The notes under the pieces are model-generated. The model made no database searches. It saw nothing but the letters and a program-made list of their open reading frames with translations, and was not told where the DNA came from. The position numbers and the translations under genes are program-made. 64,000 bases of DNA, from assembly GCA_964576075.1 (NCBI GenBank), contig CAZNTX010000010.1, forward strand, positions 1 to 64,000, read 5' to 3'. Shown here piece by piece: positions 33,630 through 43,296 of the stretch (the stretch's first letter is position 1; every line of letters begins with the position of its first letter). Origin of the DNA: Thermohalobaculum sp964576075 (GTDB taxonomy: Bacteria; Pseudomonadota; Alphaproteobacteria; Rhodobacterales; Rhodobacteraceae).

Positions 33630-34763
33630 ATGGACCCCGAGACCCGCCGCTTCTACCGCCAGCTCGCCCTCCTCTCCGCGGCGATCGCCGTCGCAGTCCT
33701 CTCCTGGCGCGCCGGGCCCTGGGTGGCGGATGCGCTCTTCGGCCCGGGGGGCGAGCCGCGCCTCGTCACCCCACGGGGCGCGCTCGCCCCTCACGAGCGC
33801 TCGGTGATCGAGGTCTTCGAGGCCGCCCGCGAGAGCGTCGTCTATGTGGAGACCACCGCGCAGACGCGCGACCCCTGGACCCGCGACAGCTTCGAGGTCC
33901 CCCGCGGCGCAGGCTCCGGCTTCGTCTGGGACCGCAAGGGCCATGTGGTGACCAACCAGCACGTCGTCGCCGGCGCCGCCTCCGCCACCGTGCGCCTCGC
34001 CGACGGGCGGGCGTTCCAGGCGAGCCCGATCGGCGCCTCGCCCGACCACGACCTCGCGGTGCTCCGCATCGGCGTCGGCGTCGACCGCCCGCCGCCGATC
34101 CCCGTCGGCGAGAGCGCGGGCCTGCGCGTCGGGCAGAGCGTGCTCGCCATCGGCAACCCCTTCGGCCTCGACTGGACGCTCACCACAGGCGTCGTCTCAG
34201 CCCTCGACCGGACGCTGCCCCGCGAGCAGGGCGGGCGCGCGATCCGCGGCCTCGTGCAGACCGACGCGGCCATCAACCCCGGCAATTCCGGCGGCCCCCT
34301 GCTCGACAGCGCGGGCCGGCTGATCGGGGTGAACACCGCGATCTTCTCGCCCTCCGGCGCCAGTGCGGGGATCGGCTTCGCGGTCCCGGTCGACACGGTG
34401 AACCGCGTCGTCCCACGCCTCATCGCAGAGGGCAGCTACGCGCCGCCGCGCCTCGGCATCGAGATCGACAGCCGCCTGAACGAGCGCGTCACCGCCAGGC
34501 TCGGGATCGAGGGCGTGGTGGTGCTCCGCGCCCTGCCGGACGGCCCGGCCGCGGCCGCCGGCCTGTCGGGCGTCACCCGCACCCCCTCCGGCGGCTTCTC
34601 CCCGGGGGACATCATCCTCGGCCTCGGCGGCCGCCCGGTGGCGAGCGCGGACGATCTCCTCTCCGCCCTCGAGCGCCACGCACCGGGAGACCGCGTCCCC
34701 GTCCGCCTCTGGCGCGACGGCACCGAGCGCGAGGTCGAGGTCGTCCTCGCCCCCGGCACCTGA
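33630..34763 (+). CDS. Membrane-anchored HtrA/DegP-type serine protease
   Basis: A 377-residue periplasmic quality-control protease. An N-terminal uncleaved helix (about 11-28) anchors it. The trypsin-like domain has catalytic His111 in VTNQHVVAG, Asp141 in SPDHDLAVLR and Ser220 in INPGNSGGPLLD. One PDZ domain (about 285-375, with FSPGDIILGLGGRPV) follows. A single PDZ and a membrane anchor make it DegS-like in layout. ATG 33630 gives the normal anchor; a frame extending back to 33567 is not needed. Confidence 0.92.
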   Translation: MDPETRRFYRQLALLSAAIAVAVLSWRAGPWVADALFGPGGEPRLVTPRGALAPHERSVIEVFEAARESVVYVETTAQTRDPWTRDSFEVPRGAGSGFVWDRKGHVVTNQHVVAGAASATVRLADGRAFQASPIGASPDHDLAVLRIGVGVDRPPPIPVGESAGLRVGQSVLAIGNPFGLDWTLTTGVVSALDRTLPREQGGRAIRGLVQTDAAINPGNSGGPLLDSAGRLIGVNTAIFSPSGASAGIGFAVPVDTVNRVVPRLIAEGSYAPPRLGIEIDSRLNERVTARLGIEGVVVLRALPDGPAAAAGLSGVTRTPSGGFSPGDIILGLGGRPVASADDLLSALERHAPGDRVPVRLWRDGTEREVEVVLAPGT

Positions 34764-34813
34764 TCCGACCGGCCGGACCGCCCCCGCCCTGCGCCCAGGC
34801 CGCGCCGAAGCGC

Positions 34814-34896
34814 CCCGCGCCGGCCCGGACCGGGCCGCGGCGCGCGCGGGTGGGCGGGTGGGGCGTGCGACGGGGCCCGGTCCGGGCCGGCGCGGG
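34814..34896. repeat. Long hairpin with a G-quadruplex motif as its loop (element A)
   Basis: A perfect 23-bp inverted repeat (34814-34836 and 34874-34896) continues inward, with two mismatches and one G-T pair, to 34846/34864. The remaining apical loop is C plus GGGTGGGCGGGTGGGG (34848-34863), a four-tract G-quadruplex motif with one-base loops on the + strand. It fills the gap between the convergent protease and Atp12 genes and could end transcription from both sides. There is no T-run. Confidence 0.75.
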
Positions 34897-34897
34897 T

Positions 34898-35596
34898 TCA
34901 GCCGCTCTCGAGAAGCGCCATCAGCCTGGCCGCAGACAGGAAATCCGCCTCCCGTCGGGCCGCCTGCGCTGCCGCCTCCGCGTCCTCGCCCCATTGCTCG
35001 AGGTTCCAGTCCTCGTCGATCCGGCTCGCCCGCCAGCCCTCCTCCGCGCCGACGCGTCCGGCGGCCACGGCGAGCCCGATGACGAGCGAGCTGGAGCCGG
35101 TGACGAGTTCGTGCATCGGCGTCAGCCGCCAGGGATCGAGCGCCTCGACCGCCGCGGCGAGCCGCGCGAGCGCCTCGGGCGGCTGCGCCACATGCATCAC
35201 CCCCTCCGCGCAGAGGAGCCGCGCGCCATGCGCCTCCGCCGCCCAGTCGAGCAGCGGATCCCAGGCCGCCGCCTGCCGCGCGACGAGCTCGGGCGGGTGC
35301 GGCGCGCGGTAGCAGAGGAGATCGGCCTCCCCATAAGCCGCGATGGCCGCCGCCACCTCGGCGCGCGCCCCCGCGACCCGGTCGATCGTCACGTTGACCG
35401 CCCGCGTCACCGGCATCGCGCGGGGATCGAGCGTCTCGCCGACCCCCTCCCACTCCGCCGCCAGCGCCTCCGCCACCGGGCGCGCCGGCACCACCACCCG
35501 CGCCGCAGCCGGCGTGTTGAGCGGACGCGCATCGAGCCGGACGCCCCAGCCGCCCGGCTCCTCCGTCACGGCCGCCGCCTCCCAGAAGCGCTTCAT
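34898..35596 (-). CDS. ATP12-family F1-ATPase assembly chaperone
   Basis: A 232-residue protein of the Atp12 family, which binds the F1 alpha subunit during ATP synthase assembly. MKRFWEAAAV at the start, GWGVRLDARPLNTPA near 17, LDPRAMPVTRAVNVTIDRV near 56 and a tryptophan-rich C-terminal helix (DEDWNLEQWGEDAEA) are typical. Start ATG 35596 overlaps by 4 bases the stop of the upstream HAD gene (ATGA), a pairing common in alphaproteobacteria. Confidence 0.92.
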   Translation of the reverse strand: MKRFWEAAAVTEEPGGWGVRLDARPLNTPAAARVVVPARPVAEALAAEWEGVGETLDPRAMPVTRAVNVTIDRVAGARAEVAAAIAAYGEADLLCYRAPHPPELVARQAAAWDPLLDWAAEAHGARLLCAEGVMHVAQPPEALARLAAAVEALDPWRLTPMHELVTGSSSLVIGLAVAAGRVGAEEGWRASRIDEDWNLEQWGEDAEAAAQAARREADFLSAARLMALLESG

Positions 35597-36267
35597 GCCG
35601 GCCTCCAGATCCCCGCGAGCGCCGCATCGACCGCCTCGAAGCCCGGCAGCACCGCCTCCGCCCCGGACGCCCTCAACCGCGCCTCCGGATGATAGCCCCA
35701 GCCGACGCCGAGCGCGCGCACCCCCGCGGCTCGGGCCATGCGCATGTCCCACTCCGTGTCGCCCACCACCACCGCATCCGCCGGCGCGACGCCGGTGAGC
35801 GCGAGGCAGTTCAGCACCATCTCCGGCGCCGGCTTCGAGGGCGCGTCGTCCGCCGTCTGCGTCGCGACGAAGCGCGGGCCGAGCCCGTGGCTCTCGAGCA
35901 TATGCGCGAGCCCCCGCCGGGCCTTTCCCGTGGCGATGCCGAGGAGAAAGCCCGCCGCGTCGAGCCGGTCGATCGCCTCGCGCGCGCCCGGGTAGAACGG
36001 CGCCTCCGCCTCGCCCGCCCCCGCCTCGCGCCGCATCCGGAAGGCCCCCTTGTAGCCCGCCTCGAGCCCGGCCCAGGCCGCGGGCCCGACATCGGGGCTC
36101 AGCCTGCGAAACGCCTCCGGCAGCGAGAGGCCGACGATCCCGAGCACCTCCTCGCGCGGCGGAAGGGCGAGCCCCTGCCCCGCATAGGCCTCGGCCATGG
36201 CGGCGAGAATGGCGGCCTGGCTGTCGATCAGCGTGCCGTCGACGTCGAAGATCACGAGTTTCAGCAT
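35593..36267 (-). CDS. HAD-family phosphatase (phosphoglycolate-phosphatase-like)
   Basis: A 224-residue haloacid-dehalogenase-fold hydrolase. Motif I is FDVDGTLIDS with nucleophile Asp8 and Asp10, and a helical cap lies at about 15-85. Motif II is GIATGK near 109, motif III the Lys in PSKPAPEM near 142, and motif IV VVVGDTEWDMRMA near 164. It probably acts on small phosphate esters. ATG 36267 gives the standard motif I position, and the upstream extension is not family-like. It is coupled to the Atp12 gene. Confidence 0.9.
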   Translation of the reverse strand: MLKLVIFDVDGTLIDSQAAILAAMAEAYAGQGLALPPREEVLGIVGLSLPEAFRRLSPDVGPAAWAGLEAGYKGAFRMRREAGAGEAEAPFYPGAREAIDRLDAAGFLLGIATGKARRGLAHMLESHGLGPRFVATQTADDAPSKPAPEMVLNCLALTGVAPADAVVVGDTEWDMRMARAAGVRALGVGWGYHPEARLRASGAEAVLPGFEAVDAALAGIWRPA

Positions 36268-36323
36268 CGGGTCCGTCAGGGGGGCTCGCAGGATTGGGGG
36301 ACGCGCTGGCGCAGCCGCCGGCA

Positions 36324-36329
36324 TTGACA
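36324..36329 (+). promoter_or_regulatory. Candidate -35 box upstream of the CBS gene
   Basis: TTGACA, a perfect sigma-70 -35 hexamer, lies in the 115-base divergent region. At 17 bases spacing the -10 position reads GCACGA, which is poor, so this is tentative. Confidence 0.3.
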
Positions 36330-36382
36330 AGGCGGGCGCGCGCGCCGCACGATTTTCCGATAACACACGGAGGAAACACGCC

Positions 36383-36814
36383 ATGAATGTCAAGCAGATC
36401 CTGTCGATGAAGGGCTCGGCGGACGTCGCGACCATCTCCCCCGAGGCGACCGTCGGCGAGGCCGTCGCGATCCTCTCGGTCAAGCGCTACGGCGCCCTCG
36501 TCGCGACCCATGGCGACGGGACGGTCTCCGGCATCCTCTCCGAGCGCGACATCGTCCGCGGCCTCGGCGACTACGGCGGCGCCTGCCTCGAGAAGCCGGT
36601 CTCCACGCTCATGACCCGCAAGGTCGAGACCTGCGCGCCGAACGAGAGCGTCGTCTCGGTGATGGAGCGCATGACCGAGGGCCGCTTCCGCCACATGCCG
36701 GTGATGGAGGCGGGCCGCATGGCCGGCATCCTCTCCATCGGCGACGTGGTCAAGGCCCGTCTCGCGCAGATGGAGGAGGAGAACACCCAGATGCAGACGA
36801 TGCTCCACGGCTGA
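36383..36814 (+). CDS. CBS-domain-pair protein
   Basis: A 143-residue protein made of two CBS domains: residues 8-65 ending in GILSERDIVRGL, and 75-130 with VSTLMTRKVETCAPNESV and GILSIGDVVKARL. It ends in a short helix. Such stand-alone pairs bind adenine nucleotides and act as energy sensors or allosteric partners. The target is unknown. ATG 36383 is preceded by ACGGAGGAAAC. It reads divergently from the HAD/Atp12 pair. Confidence 0.92.
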   Translation: MNVKQILSMKGSADVATISPEATVGEAVAILSVKRYGALVATHGDGTVSGILSERDIVRGLGDYGGACLEKPVSTLMTRKVETCAPNESVVSVMERMTEGRFRHMPVMEAGRMAGILSIGDVVKARLAQMEEENTQMQTMLHG

Positions 36815-36901
36815 GCTCTTCGCACGCGCGACATATTCTTGCTTGACCGTGCGGCGCCGGAATGATCGGGTGCGCCAGGGCGCGACAGGCAGGAGGGGGG
36901 C

Positions 36902-37396
36902 ATGCGCGTAGGGCTCTATCCGGGGACCTTCGATCCGGTGACCTTCGGGCACACGGACGTGATCCGCCGCGCGGCGAAGCTCGTCGACAAGCTGATCATC
37001 GGCGTCGCGATCAATCGCGACAAGGGCCCGCTCTTCTGCCTCGAGGAGCGGGTGGCGATGATCGAGGCCGAGACCCGCCCGATCTCCGAGGCCACCGGCA
37101 CCCGGATCGAGGTGCGCCCCTTCGAGAACCTGCTCATGCAGTTCGCCGAGGAGGTGGGCGCGGAGGTGATCGTCCGCGGGCTGCGCGCAGTCTCGGATTT
37201 CGAATACGAGTTCCAGATGGTCGGCATGAACCGCGCGCTGAACGACCGCATCGAGATGGTCTTCCTGATGGCCGACGCCCAGCACCAGGCCATCGCCTCC
37301 AAGCTCGTCAAGGAGATCGCCCGCATGGGCGGCGACGTCTCCCGCTTCGTCTCCCCCCCCATCGCCGCCCAACTCAAGGCCAAATTCGCCCGCTGA
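36902..37396 (+). CDS. coaD: Phosphopantetheine adenylyltransferase
   Basis: A 164-residue nucleotidyltransferase that makes dephospho-CoA, the penultimate step of CoA synthesis. The motif GTFDPVTFGHTDVI (8-21) contains the TxGH site. NLLMQFAEEVGAEVIVRGLRAVSDFEYEFQM lies near 75-105, and the C-terminal ASKLVKEIARMGGDVS equals the ISSxxVRE motif. ATG 36902 directly follows AGGAGGGGGGC. Confidence 0.97.
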   Translation: MRVGLYPGTFDPVTFGHTDVIRRAAKLVDKLIIGVAINRDKGPLFCLEERVAMIEAETRPISEATGTRIEVRPFENLLMQFAEEVGAEVIVRGLRAVSDFEYEFQMVGMNRALNDRIEMVFLMADAQHQAIASKLVKEIARMGGDVSRFVSPPIAAQLKAKFAR

Positions 37397-37508
37397 GGCC
37401 GTCCGCCGCCTCGCACAAGCATCCGGCCCGATCGACCGCCCGCGCCCCGTGGACATGGGGGCGGGCGATCATTAGGAGGGGGGGCGAACCCTGACCCGGA
37501 GGACACCC

Positions 37509-38075
37509 ATGCTGAAGACCCTCGGCCTCGTTGCGGCCCTCCTCACCCTCACCCTGACGGAGGCGCTCGCCGTGGACATCAAGGACCCCGAGAACACCCT
37601 GATCATCGAGCTGAAGAGCGGCGAGGTGGTGATCGAGATGCTGCCCGACGTCGCGCCCCAGCATGTCGCGCGCATCAAGGAGCTCGCCCGCGACGGGGAA
37701 TACGACAACGTCGCCTTCCACCGCGTGATCGAGGGCTTCATGGCGCAGACCGGCGATGTGGAGTTCGCCGATATGGAGGACGGCTTCAACATCCGCCGCG
37801 CCGGCACCGGCGGCTCCTCGAAGCCCGACCTGCCCGCGGAGTTCTCCGACGTGCCCTTCGACCGGGGCGCCGCCGGCATGGCGCGGGCGCAGAACCCGAA
37901 CAGCGCCAACAGCCAGTTCTTCATCATGTTCGCCGACGGGCATTTCCTGAACGGGCAATACACCGTCTGGGGCCGCGTGATCGACGGCATGGAGCATGTC
38001 GACCAGATCACCCGCGGCGAGCCGCCCGCGAACCCGGACCGGATGATCTCCGTCCGCGTCGCCGCCGACAAGTGA
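37509..38075 (+). CDS. Periplasmic cyclophilin-type peptidyl-prolyl isomerase
   Basis: A 188-residue cyclophilin with a signal peptide (residues 1-21, LVAALLTLTLTEALA). The catalytic Arg is in FHRVIEGFMAQTGD near 78-91. MARAQNPNSANSQFFIMFAD near 125-144 and NGQYTVWGRVIDGM follow. It assists folding of exported proteins. ATG 37509 follows GGAGGACACCC. Confidence 0.95.
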   Translation: MLKTLGLVAALLTLTLTEALAVDIKDPENTLIIELKSGEVVIEMLPDVAPQHVARIKELARDGEYDNVAFHRVIEGFMAQTGDVEFADMEDGFNIRRAGTGGSSKPDLPAEFSDVPFDRGAAGMARAQNPNSANSQFFIMFADGHFLNGQYTVWGRVIDGMEHVDQITRGEPPANPDRMISVRVAADK

Positions 38076-38124
38076 CCCGCGCCCGGCGGGGGCGACCCTG
38101 CCGGGCCCGCGCGGCGCGCCTCCC

Positions 38125-39192
38125 GTGGATCTCTCAGAGTTCGACTTCGAGCTCCCCGAGGAGCTGATCGCGCTGCGCCCGGTGCGCCCGCGCCCGGCCT
38201 CGCGCATGCTCTATGCCGAGGGCGCGGGGCCCGCGGGCCGCCCGCCGCGCGATCTCCACATGCGCGACCTGCCCGAGGCGCTTCGCCCGGGCGACATTCT
38301 CGTGTTCAACGACACCCGAGTCATCCCCGCCCGCCTCTTCGGCGAGCGCAGGCGCGCGGGGGCTGCGCCCGGCGAGGGGGTCGCGCGGATCGAGGTGACG
38401 CTCGCCCACCGGCTCGGCCCGGCGGAGTGGGAGGCCCTCGCCCGCCCCGCCAAGCGCCTCGCGCCGGGGGACCGCATCGGCTTCGCCGCCGGGCTCTCCG
38501 CGGAGGTGGCCGCGCGCGAGGGCGGCGCCGTCCGCCTCGCCTTCGACCGGGAGGGCCCGGCGCTCGACGCCGCCATCGCGGCCGCGGGGGTGATGCCGCT
38601 GCCCCCCTACATCGCCGCCCGCCGCGCCGCGGACGCGCAGGACGACGAGGACTACCAGACCGTCTTCGCCCGGCGCGAGGGGGCCGTCGCCGCCCCCACC
38701 GCCTCGCTCCATTTCGACGACGCGCTCCTCGCCGCCCTCGACGCCGCCGGGGTGCTGAGCGCGACGCTCACGCTCCATGTCGGCCCCGGGACCTTCCTGC
38801 CGGTCACCGCCGAGCGGGTCGAGGACCACCGGATGCACGGCGAATGGGGCGAGATCGGCGAGGGCGCGGCCGAGGCGATCCAGGAGGCCCGCGCCAGGGG
38901 CGGCCGGGTGATCGCGGCCGGGACCACCGTGCTCCGCCTCCTAGAGACCGCGGCGGCGAAGACCGGCCGCGTCCGCCCCTTCTCCGGCGAGACGGATCTC
39001 TTCGTCCGCCCGGGCTTCCGCTTCCGCGCCATCGACGGGCTGGTGACCAACTTCCACCTCCCCCGGTCGACGCTCTTCATGCTGGTCTGCGCCTTGATGG
39101 GGACCGAGCGGATGAAGGCGCTCTACGCCCATGCCGTGGCCGAACGCTACCGGTTCTACTCCTATGGCGACGGCTCGCTGCTGATCCCCTGA
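38125..39192 (+). CDS. queA: tRNA preQ1(34) S-adenosylmethionine ribosyltransferase-isomerase
   Basis: A 355-residue enzyme of queuosine synthesis that adds the cyclopentane-epoxide to preQ1 in tRNA using SAM. It starts at GTG 38125, giving LSEFDFELPEELIALRPVRPRPASR. It shows LVFNDTRVIPARLFG near 65, PPYIAARRAADAQDDEDYQTVFA near 157, HVGPGTFLPV near 218 and TNFHLPRSTLFMLVCAL near 310. It lies about 50 bases after the cyclophilin gene and is possibly co-transcribed. Confidence 0.96.
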   Translation: MDLSEFDFELPEELIALRPVRPRPASRMLYAEGAGPAGRPPRDLHMRDLPEALRPGDILVFNDTRVIPARLFGERRRAGAAPGEGVARIEVTLAHRLGPAEWEALARPAKRLAPGDRIGFAAGLSAEVAAREGGAVRLAFDREGPALDAAIAAAGVMPLPPYIAARRAADAQDDEDYQTVFARREGAVAAPTASLHFDDALLAALDAAGVLSATLTLHVGPGTFLPVTAERVEDHRMHGEWGEIGEGAAEAIQEARARGGRVIAAGTTVLRLLETAAAKTGRVRPFSGETDLFVRPGFRFRAIDGLVTNFHLPRSTLFMLVCALMGTERMKALYAHAVAERYRFYSYGDGSLLIP

Positions 39193-39307
39193 GCCGTCGC
39201 GAAAGCGTCACCCGCCGCGGTCAGCCCGCGACATGCGGACGGCGTTTCCAGGCGGTTCCGCCCTGCGCGGATCGGGCAAGGAAAGGCGGAGACCCCCGGG
39301 AGGCCCC

Positions 39308-40648
39308 ATGTTCGCCGTCTTCGCCAATTCCGCGCCGCTTCTCTTCGGCATGTTCCTGTTGATGCTCGGCAACGGGCTGCAGGGCACCGCCCTCGGCGTG
39401 CGCGGCGGCATCGAGGAGTTCGGCAATTTCGTCATGGGCTTCGTGATGTCGGGCTATTTCCTCGGCTTCCTCGCGGGGGCGCAGCTCACGCCCTGGCTGT
39501 TGCGCCGGGTCGGCCATGTGCGGGTCTTCGCGGCGCTCGCCTCGCTGATGTCGGCGGCGATGATCCTCTTCGCGACGGTGGTGGACCCGGCCGCCTGGAT
39601 CGCCATGCGCGTGATCATCGGGCTCTGCATGTCGGGCTGCTATGTCGTAGCGGAAAGCTGGCTGAACGACAGCGCGCCGAACGAGCAGCGCGGGCGCGTC
39701 CTCTCGGCCTATCTGATCGTGCAGATGCTCGGGATCGTGCTGGCGCAGAGCTTCCTGACCTTCCTCGATCCCGCGGGCTACGACCTCTTCGTGATCATGG
39801 CGGTGTCGGTATCGATCGCGGTGGTGCCGATCCTGCTCTCGGCGACGCCGGTGCCGGTGTTCGAGACGACGAGGCGCATGACGCTCGCGGCGCTCTACCG
39901 CGCCTCGCCGCTCGGGGTGGTGGGCTGCACGCTGCTCGGCGGGGTCTTCGCCTGCCTGTTCGGCATGGCCTCGGTCTATGCGACCGAGTCGGGGCTCACC
40001 AACCAGCAGATCTCCATCTTCATCGGGGCGATCTATCTCGGCGGCATGCTGTGCCAGTATCCGATCGGCTGGGTGTCGGACCGGATCGACCGGCGCCGTC
40101 TGATCATCGCGGTGACGGCGGTGGGCACGGCCGCCTGCTTCGCGGTGGCCCTTCTCGGGGGCGGCTTCGGCGCGATCGTGCTCGCGGGGTTCGTGGTCGG
40201 CGGCGTGGCGAACCCGCTCTATTCGCTCCTCATCGCGCACACCAACGACTTCCTGGAGCCCGAGGACATGGCCTCCGCGGCGGGCGGGCTCATCATGATG
40301 AACGGGGTCGGGGCGGTGGGGACGCCGATCCTCCTCGGCTATCTGATGGAGGGCTACGGGCCCGTGGTGTTCCTCTATTTCGTGGGCGGGCTCATGGGCG
40401 CGATCGCCCTCTACGCGCTCTACCGGAGCACGGTGCGCGCGGGCACGCCGGTGGACGAGACGCTGCCGGTCGCGCCGATCGCCATGGTGGCGAGCCCGGT
40501 GGCCGGCGGCTATGCGCAGGAATACGTGGCCGAGCAGGCCGAGGCGCAGGCGCAAGCCCGCGCCGACGAGGAGGCGGCCGAAGCGGCAGCCGAGGAGGCC
40601 GGCCCCCCGTCCGCTCCCGCGGACAAGGAGCCGGAGCCCGTGCGCTGA
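39308..40648 (+). CDS. Major facilitator superfamily transporter
   Basis: A 446-residue transporter with twelve helices, opening MFAVFANSAPLLFGMFLLML. The loop 2-3 MFS signature is degenerate, but GYFLGFLAGAQLTPWLLRRVGHVR near 54 and QYPIGWVSDRIDRRRL near 256 are clear. A hydrophilic tail of about 60 residues rich in Ala, Glu and Gln ends the protein. The CYVVAESWLND segment is typical of the YcaD-like subgroup. The substrate is unknown. ATG 39308 has GGGAGG upstream. Confidence 0.9.
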   Translation: MFAVFANSAPLLFGMFLLMLGNGLQGTALGVRGGIEEFGNFVMGFVMSGYFLGFLAGAQLTPWLLRRVGHVRVFAALASLMSAAMILFATVVDPAAWIAMRVIIGLCMSGCYVVAESWLNDSAPNEQRGRVLSAYLIVQMLGIVLAQSFLTFLDPAGYDLFVIMAVSVSIAVVPILLSATPVPVFETTRRMTLAALYRASPLGVVGCTLLGGVFACLFGMASVYATESGLTNQQISIFIGAIYLGGMLCQYPIGWVSDRIDRRRLIIAVTAVGTAACFAVALLGGGFGAIVLAGFVVGGVANPLYSLLIAHTNDFLEPEDMASAAGGLIMMNGVGAVGTPILLGYLMEGYGPVVFLYFVGGLMGAIALYALYRSTVRAGTPVDETLPVAPIAMVASPVAGGYAQEYVAEQAEAQAQARADEEAAEAAAEEAGPPSAPADKEPEPVR

Positions 40649-40655
40649 GCCGGGG

Positions 40656-41033
40656 TCAGACGGCGTAGAAGAACTCCTCGCGGACGATCTGGCCGTCCGC
40701 GACGGTATAGACCGCGACCTCGCGCATCTGGCGGCGCTGCCCGCTCGCGCGCTCGGTCGCATCCACCTCGAAGATCAGCGCGAAGCGGTCCTCGCCATGC
40801 AGGAACGGCTCCGAGGTGGAGGCGGAATGGACCTCCATGGCCGAGGCCCACCAGTCGTGCTTGGCGCGGATCGCGTCCAGGCCGCTGGCTTCGCGGCCAT
40901 CGGCGCCCGGCATCGCGGCGGCCTCCACGGAGACCGCATCGGGGTGGTAGAGGGTGCGGAGGCCCTCCGCCTCCGTCCCCTCGCGGCAATGGGCGACGAG
41001 CGCCTCGGCGATGTCCTTCAGGCTGCGGGTCAT
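40656..41033 (-). CDS. SnoaL/NTF2-like small protein
   Basis: A 125-residue cone-fold protein. The helical start ITE-type segment is KDIAEALVAHCREGTEAEGLRTLYHPDAVSVE; AIRAKHDWWASAM near 54 and the beta sheet ending VAVYTVADGQIVREEFFY are typical of SnoaL-like proteins. Function cannot be assigned. GGGAGAG precedes ATG 41033; an upstream ATG at 41075 is unlikely. It converges with the MFS gene 7 bases away. Confidence 0.82.
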   Translation of the reverse strand: MTRSLKDIAEALVAHCREGTEAEGLRTLYHPDAVSVEAAAMPGADGREASGLDAIRAKHDWWASAMEVHSASTSEPFLHGEDRFALIFEVDATERASGQRRQMREVAVYTVADGQIVREEFFYAV

Positions 41034-41136
41034 GGGCGACTCTCCCAGGGTTTGTCGATGCCCGAAGGATAGCACGGGTCACGGGGCTCAGGGGCGGGCG
41101 ATGCGCCCTGGCGGGGGAGGCTCGCGCGGGTGGCGC

Positions 41137-41199
41137 CGGCGCCGAGCGCCCGCCGCCGCCGGGTGGGTGGGCGGGGGCGGTGGCGGGCGCTCGGCGCCG
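41137..41199. repeat. Long hairpin with a G-quadruplex motif as its loop (element B)
   Basis: A 24-bp inverted repeat (41137-41160 and 41176-41199) has only one G-T pair (41155/41181). The 15-base loop is exactly GGGTGGGTGGGCGGG (41161-41175), four G-tracts with one-base loops on the + strand. It lies between the end of ftsH and the start of the SnoaL-like gene, both on the minus strand. The design matches element A, but the stem sequence differs. Confidence 0.8.
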
Positions 41200-41234
41200 C
41201 CGCCTTCGGCGGGCACGGCTGGGCCGAAACGCGA

Positions 41235-41265
41235 ACCGCCCGCCGGCTGGGGCGCGGCGGGCGGT
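41235..41265 (-). terminator. Probable ftsH terminator hairpin
   Basis: ACCGCCCGCC (41235-41244) and GGCGGGCGGT (41256-41265) form a perfect 10-bp stem with an 11-base loop, 28 bases beyond the ftsH stop. In the ftsH direction it is followed by TTCGCGTTT, a weak T-rich end. Confidence 0.5.
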
Positions 41266-41293
41266 CGATCGGGTCGTCGGAGGGGGGGCCGGC

Positions 41294-43213
<1,920 letters not shown>

Positions 43214-43296
43214 AAGTGCTCTCCCGGTGGTCGCCGCCCCCGGGCGGCGCGATGCGTGGTCTGTGAGGTATCCCCTAAGGTGGGACAGGCGGCGGG

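Noticed and set aside
37420..37475. GC-rich hairpin between coaD and the cyclophilin gene
   Set aside because: The arms contain a bulge and no T-run follows. It is not stronger than expected for this base composition.
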